The notes under the pieces were generated by a model. That model was not told the origin of the DNA. It saw only the letters and a list, made by a program, of their open reading frames with translations, and made no database searches. 64,000 nt of DNA from Gp6-AA40 sp035496255 (GTDB taxonomy: Bacteria > Acidobacteriota > Vicinamibacteria > Vicinamibacterales > UBA2999). A program made the position numbers and the translations under genes. The stretch covers positions 53,860 to 117,859 of the forward strand of contig DATJEU010000079.1 of assembly GCA_035496255.1 (NCBI GenBank), read 5' to 3'. Below, piece by piece: positions 17,400 through 26,487 of this stretch. Every line of letters begins with the position of its first letter. Position 1 is the first letter of the stretch.

Positions 17400-17933
17400 C
17401 TAGAAGAGCGTCTCCTGCCCGGCGGCGTACGAGAGTTGCCGGTCGATGAGCCTGGCGGGGTCTATCAATCGATGTGCCTCCGCCGGCTTTTCGGTCTGAA
17501 TGTGCCACGCCTGATAGCCGAGCGTCAGCAGGACATCGGCGATCAACCGGCGATGGCACTGCCACCACAACATCTCCGCACACATCACAGCCGTTCGGAG
17601 GCCCCCGGCAATCGTCACCAGCTCGAACAACCCTCCGGCGAATTCCTCGCTGGCGAGGTGATCGGCATAGCCGCGAAACGCCTCGTGCCGCCAGCCGGTA
17701 TTGACCGAGTCCGGTGCAGGCCGGCGGCGGCCGCCAAGCGACGGCACTGATCGATACGCGATCCCCGCGTGCTCGAGACCGTCTGCCAACGGACCTTCGT
17801 TGAAGTGGGGCAATCGCCGCGAGCCCGGAAAGCGCCGGACGTCGACGATCGCCTCGATGTCGTGAACACGCAGGACGCCGATGAACTCCTCGAGCGAGCG
17901 CGTCGAGTGACCGATGGTCCAGACGTCGTCCAC
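17400..17933 (-). CDS. DUF488 family protein
   Basis: The 177-residue cytosolic protein opens with the family signature VWTIGHSTRSLEEF and continues VDVRRFPGSRR. The conserved MCAEMLWWQCHR motif (Cys-Ala-Glu ... Cys-His-Arg) lies near residues 116-128. DUF488 proteins are widespread and of uncertain function. The gene starts 8 bp after the methyltransferase stop codon and is probably co-transcribed with it. Confidence 0.85.
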   Translation of the reverse strand: MDDVWTIGHSTRSLEEFIGVLRVHDIEAIVDVRRFPGSRRLPHFNEGPLADGLEHAGIAYRSVPSLGGRRRPAPDSVNTGWRHEAFRGYADHLASEEFAGGLFELVTIAGGLRTAVMCAEMLWWQCHRRLIADVLLTLGYQAWHIQTEKPAEAHRLIDPARLIDRQLSYAAGQETLF

Positions 17934-17941
17934 GATCGTTC

Positions 17942-19402
17942 TCAGGCGACCAGGCCGAGACGCGCCAGCACCTTCAGCCGGCGTGCACTCGGAAACGAGC
18001 GTGCCGCCGATCCGCGTGCGTCAGTCGATTGCGACCAATCAAGGAGCGCCCGTGCCTCGGATGGTTCGACCATCACGCCGTTGCCATAGATCGAGCTCGG
18101 GACCGGCCTTCGGACACCTCTGGCGGCCGCATCGGCCAACGCCGCGGCGATCGCCGGACTGCCAAGCCTGGTGAGCGTGCCCGCCGGCACACGCCGTGCC
18201 CTCGCATGCGGGACCAGCGCTCCTCCCGCAACCAGAAACAAGAGATTTCGCACGATGGCCGACGCATCCTGGCATTCGCGTGGGGATCGACCTTCGGCCC
18301 GGCCCAGCGTCGTCACTAGATCGCCGATTTGCCATGAACCGTCGGCGACGTGCCGGCGCACGTCGTGAATGAATTCGTCGCCGAACCGAATCTCGCCTCG
18401 CGGGACGCGCACGGTCGCGCCGATGTCATCGGTGTCGGTCGCGCAGCCGACGGGAATCGAGCGGATTGCGTCGGGATCGGCGTGGCCACCGCGCGTGAAC
18501 ACATCGCGCCGAAACCGCTGGTTCCGCGCGAAATCGATTGCCAACTGACGCTGACGCTCCGTCGCCAGCGCTCCGATCGTCGTCGTCGCCCTGCCATCGA
18601 GCACCAGCGCCAGGTGGTTGTCGACAAGCGTGGCGCTGCCGACGAGCGACAGGCCAATCGCCGCAAGATCGTCCGCGACGTCGACGCAATAGAACGGCTC
18701 CCATGCGGCGTTCATGAATTCGTGCGCGAGGTATTCACCTTCGCCACGCACATACGCCGACACCGCATCGACCGCCGCCGGGTTGGCAGTGAAATAGCGC
18801 CAGTCGGACTTCTGGAGCATCGCCAGCGTCGTGGCTGCCGCCTCACCCTGGGCACCCGCATTGCCGGCTTCGGTCGCGGCCAGCTCCACGATCAACCGGC
18901 GCAGCGGCAGTTCGTGCGTCCAGCCTGGCAGCGTGTTGTAACTGACGTAGACCAGACCACCCGGCCTGAGCCATCGATCGATCAACCCTCGCACCGCCAT
19001 GCGGGCAGACGCATCGATCCAGCTGTACACACCGTGCAGCGCGATGAAGTCGAACGCTGGCAGATCGCGCCGCGCAAGACGATCGAACGGCGCGTCATGG
19101 AACGTGACGTTATCGACGCCAAGCACCGCCGCATACCGGCGGCCGCCGTCGACGTGTGTCGGGTTGAAGTCGCAGGCATGGAACGATGCCTGCGGAAACG
19201 CCGCGGCATTGATCACCGTCGATGTGCCGAAGCCGCAGCCAAGCTCGAGATACGTGAACGCGTCGTCAATGGCGCGAGGCGCCAGTCCATTCACTGCCGC
19301 CACGTAGTTCAACCACGCGGGCGACAGCTCTCTGAAGAAGGTATCCGGATAAGGCGTGTCAGTGACGTAGCCGGCCACGTGTTGATTATCGTCTCGGAAC
19401 AA
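17942..19402 (-). CDS. Class I SAM methyltransferase with methyltransferase regulatory domain
   Basis: The 486-residue protein has a Rossmann methyltransferase domain with motif I ELGCGFGTS near residue 53, the acidic post-strand residue in HACDFNPTHVDG and DFIALHGVYSWID. After it comes a long regulatory region (LAHEFMNAAWEPFYCVDVADDL and onward) seen in the PKMT-like group, which includes protein-lysine methyltransferases of Rickettsia. A TTG start is assumed because no ATG lies nearby. It is followed by DUF488. Confidence 0.75.
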   Translation of the reverse strand: MFRDDNQHVAGYVTDTPYPDTFFRELSPAWLNYVAAVNGLAPRAIDDAFTYLELGCGFGTSTVINAAAFPQASFHACDFNPTHVDGGRRYAAVLGVDNVTFHDAPFDRLARRDLPAFDFIALHGVYSWIDASARMAVRGLIDRWLRPGGLVYVSYNTLPGWTHELPLRRLIVELAATEAGNAGAQGEAAATTLAMLQKSDWRYFTANPAAVDAVSAYVRGEGEYLAHEFMNAAWEPFYCVDVADDLAAIGLSLVGSATLVDNHLALVLDGRATTTIGALATERQRQLAIDFARNQRFRRDVFTRGGHADPDAIRSIPVGCATDTDDIGATVRVPRGEIRFGDEFIHDVRRHVADGSWQIGDLVTTLGRAEGRSPRECQDASAIVRNLLFLVAGGALVPHARARRVPAGTLTRLGSPAIAAALADAAARGVRRPVPSSIYGNGVMVEPSEARALLDWSQSTDARGSAARSFPSARRLKVLARLGLVA

Positions 19403-19417
19403 AGAGGCCGCCGTACG

Positions 19418-19437
19418 TCGTCGTGTTCGTCGTGGCG
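19418..19437 (+). repeat. Copy 3 of the 20-bp dispersed repeat
   Basis: TCGTCGTGTTCGTCGTGGCG again, filling half of the 41-bp gap between the methyltransferase start and the PQQ sugar dehydrogenase stop. Confidence 0.8.
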
Positions 19438-19443
19438 TTTCTG

Positions 19444-20679
19444 TTAACGGGGCTCGATTCGCAGCAGCGCGCCGTCTTCTTCAGCCGTCAACACGTACAG
19501 CAAACCGTCAGGCCCCTGGCGGACGTCACGAATGCGCTGCTTCAGATCGGTCAGCAACGGCTCGCGGCGCAGCTCCTCCCAGCGCTCGTTGAACACGATG
19601 CGCTGGATCTGACCCGTGCGGGGGACACCGCCTTCCCGCAGCCCGCCGACGAACACGTTCCGCTTCCAGTGCGGGAATCGATCGCCGGTGTAGAACGTCA
19701 TCCCCGTCAGGCCGATCGACGGCAGCCAGACGACAGCCGGATCTTCGAAGCCATCGACCGACGGGCGCGGCGAGACTTTCTCACCCCAATAATCGCGGCC
19801 GTAACTGACGAACGGCCAGCCGTAGTTGCGCCCGGCGCGAAGAATGTTCAGTTCGTCGCCGCCGCTCGGGCCCTGCTCGGTGGCCCAGATATCGCCGGTC
19901 TCTGGATTCACCGCGAGCGCATGGCCGTTGCGATGACCCATGGTGAAGATCGCCGGCTTGTATCCCGCGCGGCCGACGAACGGATCATCCGCCGGTACGC
20001 TGCCATCGTCACGCAGCCGCACCACCTTGCCGGCGTAGTCACCCGGATCCTGCGCGCGCTGGAACTTCGGCGATCCCGGAGCGCTGATCGACAGGTAGAT
20101 CATGCCGTCGCGGCCGAATACCAGACGAGACGCTTCGGTGTCCGTCGCGCCGGATTCGAAGATGTCGCGGACGTCCGCGAGCCGCTCGCCGGTCCACGTG
20201 CCTCTCGCCAGCGTGATCGCGCCGGCGTCCCCATCACCGATCGGCTTGTGGTAGGTGAGGTACACCCAGTGGTTGTGCGCGAAATCGGGATGGAGTACCA
20301 CGTCCATCAACCCCTGCAGGCCGCGCGAGCCGCCGGTCTGCACCGTCGGCACGCCCTCGATCGGTGCGGAGAGCTCACGGCCGCGCAGCACGCGGATGTG
20401 CCCGGCGCGCTCGGTGATCAACATCGCACCGTCCGGAAGAAACGCCATCGACCACGGCTGTTCGAGTCCGCGCGCAACCACATCAAGACGCAGCCGCCGT
20501 TCTTCCGCCGACTCGAACGACACGGGATGCTTCGGCAGATCCGGTGTATCCCAGACGATGGCGGGAGGCGCATCGCCCGATTTCAATTCGTGCGGCGCAA
20601 ACGTCTGACGCTGCTGTGCTCCGCGCGTCACCGCGACCGCCGCGATCACCGTCACTACGAGTAGCGCAAGACGCGACAT
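19444..20679 (-). CDS. Soluble PQQ-dependent sugar (glucose/sorbosone-type) dehydrogenase
   Basis: The 411-residue exported protein has a signal peptide and the six-bladed propeller typical of the GDH-B/YliI family: GLEQPWSMAFLPDGAMLITERAG, SRGLQGLMDVVLHPDF, the FTMGHRNGHALAVNPETG motif carrying the catalytic-type His, and EQGPSGGDELN. Proteins of this group oxidise aldose sugars or derivatives with PQQ. The ATG at 20679 begins directly at the signal peptide. It is the second PQQ enzyme in the window; no PQQ biosynthesis genes are visible. Confidence 0.88.
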   Translation of the reverse strand: MSRLALLVVTVIAAVAVTRGAQQRQTFAPHELKSGDAPPAIVWDTPDLPKHPVSFESAEERRLRLDVVARGLEQPWSMAFLPDGAMLITERAGHIRVLRGRELSAPIEGVPTVQTGGSRGLQGLMDVVLHPDFAHNHWVYLTYHKPIGDGDAGAITLARGTWTGERLADVRDIFESGATDTEASRLVFGRDGMIYLSISAPGSPKFQRAQDPGDYAGKVVRLRDDGSVPADDPFVGRAGYKPAIFTMGHRNGHALAVNPETGDIWATEQGPSGGDELNILRAGRNYGWPFVSYGRDYWGEKVSPRPSVDGFEDPAVVWLPSIGLTGMTFYTGDRFPHWKRNVFVGGLREGGVPRTGQIQRIVFNERWEELRREPLLTDLKQRIRDVRQGPDGLLYVLTAEEDGALLRIEPR

Positions 20680-20763
20680 GGGCGCCCCCAGAAGCCGAAA
20701 CGGCCGAGGAGCAGATCTCCTTCTCGGCCCCTCTGCTCCTGAGAGTAGCAACCGCGAGTCCAG

Positions 20764-21984
20764 CTACCCCCGATGAGCGATCGCAATCGTCCCGGCCGCG
20801 AGCGCGGCAATGGTGGCGGGAATGGCGGCGGACCAGAGGACGTGCTCGGCATTGCCGCCGCGCGCGAGCAGATATCCACCGATCAGTGGCCCGACAATCG
20901 AACCGACGCGGCCGACGCCAAGAGCCCAGCCGAGGCCGGTGGCACGAACACCAGTCGGGTAGACCTCCGAGCTCAGCGCGTGCGAGAGATTCTGGCCGCC
21001 GACGATGCCGATGCCGGTGGCCAGCATCGACCCGATCAGCAGTGGCACTGCGGCACCCGCGACGCCGGTCACGATGATCCAGATCGCCGCCCACGCGAAC
21101 ACACCCGCGAGGAGGCCGAACGACGGCCGGGCCCGAGACAACAGCACCGCGCCCGTCACGCCACCAAGCTGAAACATCGCGGTGACGCGGTTGGCGGTGG
21201 CCAGGGCAATGCCGCTGTCGTTCATGATCGTCGGCAGCCAACTGTTGACGAAGTAGAGGACCAGGAGATTCATGAAGTAGATCACCCAGATCATCAACGT
21301 CACGAGGGTGCGGCCGCTGCTGAACAACCGCGTCACGGGAAACCGCGCCGCGTCATCCGGCGTGACCAGCTCGGGCTCCACGCTGATCGTCCGCGACGGA
21401 AGCACCAGCATCGCGAGAATCGAGATCACGATCGGGAACGTGCCACCGACGACGAACACGGATGGCCAGCCGAAGCGGGGAATCAGTTCGGCGGCGACGA
21501 ATCCGCCGGACGCCGCACCGAGCGAGAACCCGCAAATCATCGCCGTCACGGCCGTCGCCCGGCGCCCCGGTGAGACCGATTCGGCGGTGAGGGCGATGGC
21601 ATTCGGCATTGCACCGCCCATCCCGAGTCCGGTGAAGAGCCGAAACAACACCAGTCCCTGGACGTCGGTTGCGGTGGCGGTGAGCAGCGCGCCGATCGCG
21701 AACGTCAGCGTTGACGCAACGAGGATTGGCTTGCGGCCGATCCGATCGGCAGCCGTGCCAAAGATCAGCGCGCCGATCATCATGCCGAACAGTCCGCTCG
21801 ACGTGACCGATCCGAGCACGGGCCGCGTCACGTGCAGCTGCGCGATCACGGCGGGCGTGACGAAACCCATGGCCTGCGCATCGAAGCCGTCGACGAACAC
21901 GATCAGTCCGCACGTGATCGCGATCAGCCACTGCGCAACGCTGACGGGATGCTCGTCGCTGAGCACCTGAATGGTGGACGCCAT
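20764..21984 (-). CDS. MFS transporter of the aromatic acid:H+ symporter type
   Basis: The 406-residue protein has twelve predicted membrane helices. The first helix carries VFVDGFDAQAMGFVTPAV, the D-G-F/Y-D motif of AAHS-family transporters such as PcaK and BenK. The A-loop motif GTAADRIGRKP lies after helix 2, and PTGVRATGLGWALGVGRVGSI in helices 10-11 also fits. These import aromatic or small organic acids with protons. No aromatic degradation genes lie nearby, so the substrate is open. Confidence 0.8.
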   Translation of the reverse strand: MASTIQVLSDEHPVSVAQWLIAITCGLIVFVDGFDAQAMGFVTPAVIAQLHVTRPVLGSVTSSGLFGMMIGALIFGTAADRIGRKPILVASTLTFAIGALLTATATDVQGLVLFRLFTGLGMGGAMPNAIALTAESVSPGRRATAVTAMICGFSLGAASGGFVAAELIPRFGWPSVFVVGGTFPIVISILAMLVLPSRTISVEPELVTPDDAARFPVTRLFSSGRTLVTLMIWVIYFMNLLVLYFVNSWLPTIMNDSGIALATANRVTAMFQLGGVTGAVLLSRARPSFGLLAGVFAWAAIWIIVTGVAGAAVPLLIGSMLATGIGIVGGQNLSHALSSEVYPTGVRATGLGWALGVGRVGSIVGPLIGGYLLARGGNAEHVLWSAAIPATIAALAAGTIAIAHRG

Positions 21985-22036
21985 GACCGCGAATGTTATC
22001 GCGGCCCGCGAAGACCTGGCGCCAGCCGCCGGGACC

Positions 22037-23020
22037 CTATGCGGAGACGGCGGGCAACGTCAGACGCGCCCGCAGGCCGCCCTGAGGCGACTGCTCGAGG
22101 GCCACCGTCCCGCCATAGGCGCTCGCGAGGTCGCGAACGATGGCAAGGCCGAGCCCTGATCCGGGCGCACGTTCGTCCGCTCTCACGCCGCGGTGCAGCA
22201 CCGCCTGCCGCATCGACGGATCCAGCCCCTTGCCATCGTCATCCACCTCGATCGTGACGCGATCGTCGGCGGCTGCAGCCGCGATGGCCACACGCGAGCT
22301 CGCCCACTTGCAGGCATTGTCGACGAGATTGCCGATCATCTCCTCGAGATCCTCGGGCGGGACGCGAACCGTGAGATCCGCGGCGACAGCAACCGCGATC
22401 GTGAGGTGGCGATCGACGTACAACCGTTCCATCGCGCGAGCGATCGCCTGCGCGGCATCGCCGACTCCACCGCGCGCCCCCATCGTGCCGCGTGCGGTCG
22501 CTCGCGCCTGTGCCAGGTGCGAATCGATCTGCCGCCGCATGCGTTCGACCTGCTGGCGCATCGAGGCGGCGAGATCGTGTTGTCCGAGCGCGGTGGCGCG
22601 TTCGATGTCCTGCATCAGGATCGCAAGCGGCGTCTTGAGTCCGTGCGCGAGGTCCCCCGCCTTCGCGACCGCGCGGGCGACGCGCTGTTCGCGCTCCTCG
22701 AGCAGCATGTTGAGGTCATGCACCAGTGGTTCGACCTCAGTCGGATAGTCCCCTTCGAGCCGCGGGCTCCGTCCCTCGCGAACGGCCGCGAGGCGTTCGC
22801 GCAACATCACGAACGGCGACATCCCGCGTCGGATGACCGAGACACCAGCCGTGATCAGCACCGCACCGACGAACACGAGCATCGAGTTGTGCAGAAACAG
22901 TGCTGAGCGCGGGTGAAACTGCAGCCACGCATGCGCGAGGAGCATTGCGGCCAGCAGCAGGCCGACGGTCCAGGCGAGCGTCCCGGCAATCAGGCGGGCA
23001 TAGAGTGACCGCGGCCTCAC
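22037..23020 (-). CDS. Sensor histidine kinase (PhoQ/QseC type)
   Basis: The 327-residue kinase begins at a GTG overlapping the response-regulator stop (GTGA), with a GGAGG box just upstream. It has two transmembrane helices, a short periplasmic loop, a HAMP-like linker, the H-box DLAHGLKTPLAIL with the phospho-accepting His, the N-box NLVDNACKWA, and G-boxes DDDGKGLD and GSGLGLAIV. The tiny sensor region suggests an intramembrane or metal/peptide signal. It pairs with the regulator at 23017-23694. Confidence 0.9.
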   Translation of the reverse strand: MRPRSLYARLIAGTLAWTVGLLLAAMLLAHAWLQFHPRSALFLHNSMLVFVGAVLITAGVSVIRRGMSPFVMLRERLAAVREGRSPRLEGDYPTEVEPLVHDLNMLLEEREQRVARAVAKAGDLAHGLKTPLAILMQDIERATALGQHDLAASMRQQVERMRRQIDSHLAQARATARGTMGARGGVGDAAQAIARAMERLYVDRHLTIAVAVAADLTVRVPPEDLEEMIGNLVDNACKWASSRVAIAAAAADDRVTIEVDDDGKGLDPSMRQAVLHRGVRADERAPGSGLGLAIVRDLASAYGGTVALEQSPQGGLRARLTLPAVSA

Positions 23021-23694
23021 GCCCCCTCCATCCGGTAACCAAGACCACGTACGGTCGAGATCGCGTCGGCGCCGACCTTCTTGCGCAGGCGCGCCACGAA
23101 CACTTCGACGGTGTTCGAATCGCGATCCTCGTCGCGCGCGTAGATATGTTCCGCGAGTTCGGCTTGCGAGACGACGCGGCCGCGATGGTGCATCAGGTAC
23201 GAGAGCACCCGGAACTCGTGGCTGGTGAGGCGAACCGGCGCGCCCTCGACGGTCACCCGTGCCGCCCGCGGGTCGAGGACAACGGCGCCGCACTGCAGCG
23301 CCGGTGCGGCCTGACCACTGGCCCGTCGAATCAGCGCCCGCAGCCGCGCCAGCACCTCCTCGATCTGGAACGGCTTGGTCACGTAGTCGTCGGCACCGCC
23401 GTCGATGCCGGTCACCTTCTCGTGCCAGCTCGCCCGCGCCGTGAGCACGAGCACCGGGGTGGTGACGCCGCTGTCCCGCCATTGCCGCAGCAGCGTCAGG
23501 CCATCCAGCGTCGGCAGCCCGAGATCGAGAAGCACGGCGTCGTACTGCTCGGTCGCGACCAGAAATTCACCGCGCCCGCCGTCATCGACACAATCGACGG
23601 CATAACCGGCAGCTTCAAGAGCCGCCTTCAGGCGGCCCGCGAGCGCCGCTTCATCTTCGAGGACCAGAACCCGCACCGCCCGTTTATAACGCAC
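23017..23694 (-). CDS. OmpR/PhoB-type response regulator
   Basis: The 225-residue protein has a receiver domain (acidic pair at VLVLEDE, phospho-acceptor Asp57 in LLDLGLPTLDG, switch residues VLTARA and VTKPF) and a C-terminal winged helix (RLTSHEFRVLSYLMHH ... RDSNTVEVFVARLRKKVGADAISTVRGLGYRM). A GTG start at 23694 is assumed; a second GTG in frame is seven codons on. It is translationally coupled to the kinase downstream. Candidate operator repeats lie immediately upstream. Confidence 0.9.
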   Translation of the reverse strand: MRYKRAVRVLVLEDEAALAGRLKAALEAAGYAVDCVDDGGRGEFLVATEQYDAVLLDLGLPTLDGLTLLRQWRDSGVTTPVLVLTARASWHEKVTGIDGGADDYVTKPFQIEEVLARLRALIRRASGQAAPALQCGAVVLDPRAARVTVEGAPVRLTSHEFRVLSYLMHHRGRVVSQAELAEHIYARDEDRDSNTVEVFVARLRKKVGADAISTVRGLGYRMEGA

Positions 23695-23700
23695 GCGACG

Positions 23701-23728
23701 CTGAACGTCTCCTGAACAGCACGTTCAG
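23701..23728 (-). promoter_or_regulatory. Candidate autoregulatory OmpR-type operator
   Basis: CTGAAC occurs at 23701-23706 and again at 23712-23717, and its reverse complement GTTCAG at 23723-23728. All three are spaced by exactly 11 bp, the helical-turn spacing typical of OmpR/PhoB-family half-sites. The block ends 7 bp upstream of the response-regulator start. Confidence 0.45.
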
Positions 23729-23922
23729 CATCGACAAAGGGGCGGTCGATCGCCTGGCGGATAGAGCGAACTTTCCACTGCCGCTCGTCAGCACGGGATT
23801 CGGCGAGGTCGGCGATCTTCCGGGCCGCTCACGCATCGATTTCGCCGTGCATCGCCGCGATGGCCGCGTGACCGGCCAGCGGGACTGACCAAGTTCCACG
23901 AGTAGACCGATTGAGAATGGAC

Positions 23923-24948
23923 TCAGTCGATCAGGCTGGCGTCGAACCGCTTCTCGCGTCGCTTCGCCGCGAGCCATCGCTTCTCCATTTGGGCGGCCAA
24001 CGCAGACGCGTCAACACGCCGGCGGCGCTGAATCGCCGCGCGCTTGCGCAGCAGGCGCGGCAGTCCCGCCACCGCCGCCAGTTTGCCGCGCACGTACGCG
24101 CTCAGACAGCCGATGCGCGCGAAATGCACCGCGGCCGCCGCGTTGTATCCGAGATGCGATGGCAGCGTCCGCAACAACAGGCCGGGCGGCGTGTTCTTGA
24201 CATACATCCATTCCAGATTCCGCTGCCCATGGAACACGGCAAAGGCGCTGGCCTTGCCCGACGTGCCGCTTCCGTGATGGCGCACCATCGCCTCGGCCAC
24301 GTAGCGGCACCGATAGCCAAGCAGCCGTGCCCGGTACGAGAGGTCGACATCCTCGTGCGAAAAAAAGAAGTCTTCGTCGAAGCCGCCTAGATCGTCGAAT
24401 AGCCATCGCGGCATCAGACAGGCGGCGCCACAGACGCCGAAGACCTCGCGTGATTCGCTCGCCGTCTCGACAGCGGCGCCATGCGCGCGCTTGAATGCCC
24501 CTCCCGCCAGCATCACGCCGTCCCCGGCGCTGTCGATCACGCGTGGATCGTGCATGTAGACGACGCGCGAGGTCGTCAGCAGAAATCCCGCGGGCTCGTC
24601 GATGCCATCCATCAGCGCGCGGAGCCATCCTTCTTCGACGATGGTGTCGTTGTTCAGCAACGCAACGTAGCGACCGCGGGCCGCGCGCACGCCGGCGTTG
24701 TTGCCGCCGGCGAATCCCAGATTGCGATCGAGGGTGAGGACGCGGACCCATGGGAATCGGGAGCGCAGCCACGACGCGGTACCGTCGCTGGACGCGTTAT
24801 CGACAACGATGGTTTCGAAGTCAGCGCCCTGTTGTGCGGAGACCGCCGTGAGGCAATCCTCGAGATACTGCCGGCCGTTCCACGTGACGATCACGATCGA
24901 GACGGCCGGAATCGAGTCGCCGCGCGCCGCAGGAGCCTCGCGGCTCAT
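23923..24948 (-). CDS. Family 2 glycosyltransferase (rhamnosyltransferase-like)
   Basis: The 341-residue protein has the GT-A fold start VSIVIVTWNGRQYLEDCL, the nucleotide-binding DNASSDGT, the metal-binding NNDTI (DxD-like) at about 98-102, and FFSHEDVDLSYRARLLGY, which matches WbbL-type rhamnosyltransferases. The C-terminus is strongly basic. It ends the dTDP-rhamnose cluster, 33 bp after rmlC, so transfer of rhamnose to a surface polysaccharide is a reasonable inference. Confidence 0.85.
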   Translation of the reverse strand: MSREAPAARGDSIPAVSIVIVTWNGRQYLEDCLTAVSAQQGADFETIVVDNASSDGTASWLRSRFPWVRVLTLDRNLGFAGGNNAGVRAARGRYVALLNNDTIVEEGWLRALMDGIDEPAGFLLTTSRVVYMHDPRVIDSAGDGVMLAGGAFKRAHGAAVETASESREVFGVCGAACLMPRWLFDDLGGFDEDFFFSHEDVDLSYRARLLGYRCRYVAEAMVRHHGSGTSGKASAFAVFHGQRNLEWMYVKNTPPGLLLRTLPSHLGYNAAAAVHFARIGCLSAYVRGKLAAVAGLPRLLRKRAAIQRRRRVDASALAAQMEKRWLAAKRREKRFDASLID

Positions 24949-24981
24949 ACCGGACCGTGAGGAACGCCGGTCACGACGTCG

Positions 24982-25587
24982 TCAAAGGCCGTTGTCTGCA
25001 CCGCGAAGTATCGACGCGCCGGGCGGCGCTACACCTCGTTCGCCTTGCTTCTCCAGCAATTCTCTGAGCGTGGGATGGTGCTGATCGCGGACCGAGAGCA
25101 GCGGCGCCTGGACCGGCCATGGAATCGCGAGCTCCGGGTCGTCGTAGGCGATGCCCACTTCGTCGGCCGGGTCGTAGAACTCAGTGCACTTGTACTCCAC
25201 TTCGGCCACATTGCTGAGCACGCAGAAGCCATGGGCACAACCCGGGGGGATGTAGAGTTGATGAAAGTTATTGGCCGAGAGCATCACCGCCGTCCAGCGG
25301 CCGAATGTCGGCAGATCGCGCCGCAGATCCACCGCCACGTCCCACACTTCACCGCGGACCACGCGGACCAGCTTGCCCTGGGGCTTGCGCCACTGCAGGT
25401 GCAGCCCGCGCAGCGTGTTCTTCACCGACGACGACTGGTTGTCCTGAAGGAACTTCGTCGGAATCCCGGCCGCCGCGTATTTCCCGGCATGGAAGGTCTC
25501 CAGGAAGAAGCCACGCGCGTCGCGAAACACCTGCGGCTCGATCAGGATGACACCGGGAAGATCGGTCTCGCTGAACCGCAGGCTCAT
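24982..25587 (-). CDS. rmlC: dTDP-4-dehydrorhamnose 3,5-epimerase
   Basis: The 201-residue cupin enzyme shows the family landmarks: DARGFFLETFHAGKY near the start, the catalytic His in LRGLHLQ, the Asp partner in VDLRRDLPTFG and the Tyr region QLYIPPGCAHGF. It epimerises dTDP-4-keto-6-deoxyglucose at C3 and C5. Length is normal. The ATG overlaps the rmlA stop codon, so the pair is translationally coupled. Confidence 0.95.
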   Translation of the reverse strand: MSLRFSETDLPGVILIEPQVFRDARGFFLETFHAGKYAAAGIPTKFLQDNQSSSVKNTLRGLHLQWRKPQGKLVRVVRGEVWDVAVDLRRDLPTFGRWTAVMLSANNFHQLYIPPGCAHGFCVLSNVAEVEYKCTEFYDPADEVGIAYDDPELAIPWPVQAPLLSVRDQHHPTLRELLEKQGERGVAPPGASILRGADNGL

Positions 25588-26468
25588 TCATCCTCCAGCA
25601 GGCGCAGCAGGTACTGCCCGTAGGAGCTCGAGCCCATCGCCCGCGCCAGCCGCTCCAGATCGGCGGCGGTGATGTAGTTCATGCGATACGCGATCTCTTC
25701 GATCGAGGCGATGAGCTGACCCTGCCGCTCTTCCACGGCCTGGACGAAATTCGACGCCTGCAGCAACGCGTCGTGCGTCCCGGTGTCGAGCCAGGCGATG
25801 CCGCGCGTCAGCTTCTCCACGAACAGCTGTCCCCGTTGCAGATAGCAGCGATTGAGATCGGTGATCTCCAGTTCACCGCGCGTTGACGGCTTCAAGTGCG
25901 CCGCCATCTCGAGCACCTGGTTGTCGTAGAAGTAGAGCCCGGTGACCGCGTAGTGCGATCGTGGATGGGCGGGTTTCTCCTCGAGGCCGACGACGCTGCC
26001 ACCGGCGGCAAATTCCACGACGCCGTATCGCTCGGGATCACGGACCTGATAGCCGAAGACGGTGGCGCCCTCGTGCCGGGCGGCGGCGGTGCGGAGGTAA
26101 TCGGTGAAGTGGGCCCCGAAGAAGATATTGTCGCCGAGCGCCAGCGCCACCCGATCAGCACCGACGAATTCGCGGCCGATGATGAAAGCCTGGGCGAGCC
26201 CCTCCGGCCGCGGCTGCGCCGCATAGGCAATCGAGAGACCGACCTCGGCGCCGTCGCCGAGCAGCCGCCGGAATCCCTCCTGCTCGTGCGGCGTGGTGAT
26301 CACCAGCACATCGCGGATGCCCGCGAGCATCAGCGTCGACAGCGGGTAGTACACCATCGGCTTGTTGTAGATCGGCAGCAGCTGTTTGCTGATCCCTCGT
26401 GTCACGGGATGCAGCCGCGTCCCCGCCCCGCCGGCGAGGATGATGCCCTTCAAGGTCGGTGTCGTCAT
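25584..26468 (-). CDS. rmlA: Glucose-1-phosphate thymidylyltransferase
   Basis: The 294-residue nucleotidyltransferase begins GIILAGGAGTRLHPVTRGISKQ, the dTTP- and sugar-phosphate-binding signature, and includes ALALGDNIFFG and VVGLEEKPAHPRSHYAVTGLYF. It makes dTDP-glucose, the first step to dTDP-rhamnose. The ATG at 26468 lies 19 bp after the rmlB stop. Length is typical of RmlA. Confidence 0.95.
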   Translation of the reverse strand: MTTPTLKGIILAGGAGTRLHPVTRGISKQLLPIYNKPMVYYPLSTLMLAGIRDVLVITTPHEQEGFRRLLGDGAEVGLSIAYAAQPRPEGLAQAFIIGREFVGADRVALALGDNIFFGAHFTDYLRTAAARHEGATVFGYQVRDPERYGVVEFAAGGSVVGLEEKPAHPRSHYAVTGLYFYDNQVLEMAAHLKPSTRGELEITDLNRCYLQRGQLFVEKLTRGIAWLDTGTHDALLQASNFVQAVEERQGQLIASIEEIAYRMNYITAADLERLARAMGSSSYGQYLLRLLEDE

Positions 26469-26487
26469 CGGTATCGATTCGTGATGA

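Noticed and set aside
23730..23895. Open plus-strand frame reading STFSIDKGAVDRLADRANFP up to a TGA
   Set aside because: It looks protein-like but has no start codon in frame and no family; it may be a gene remnant. Not enough for a call.
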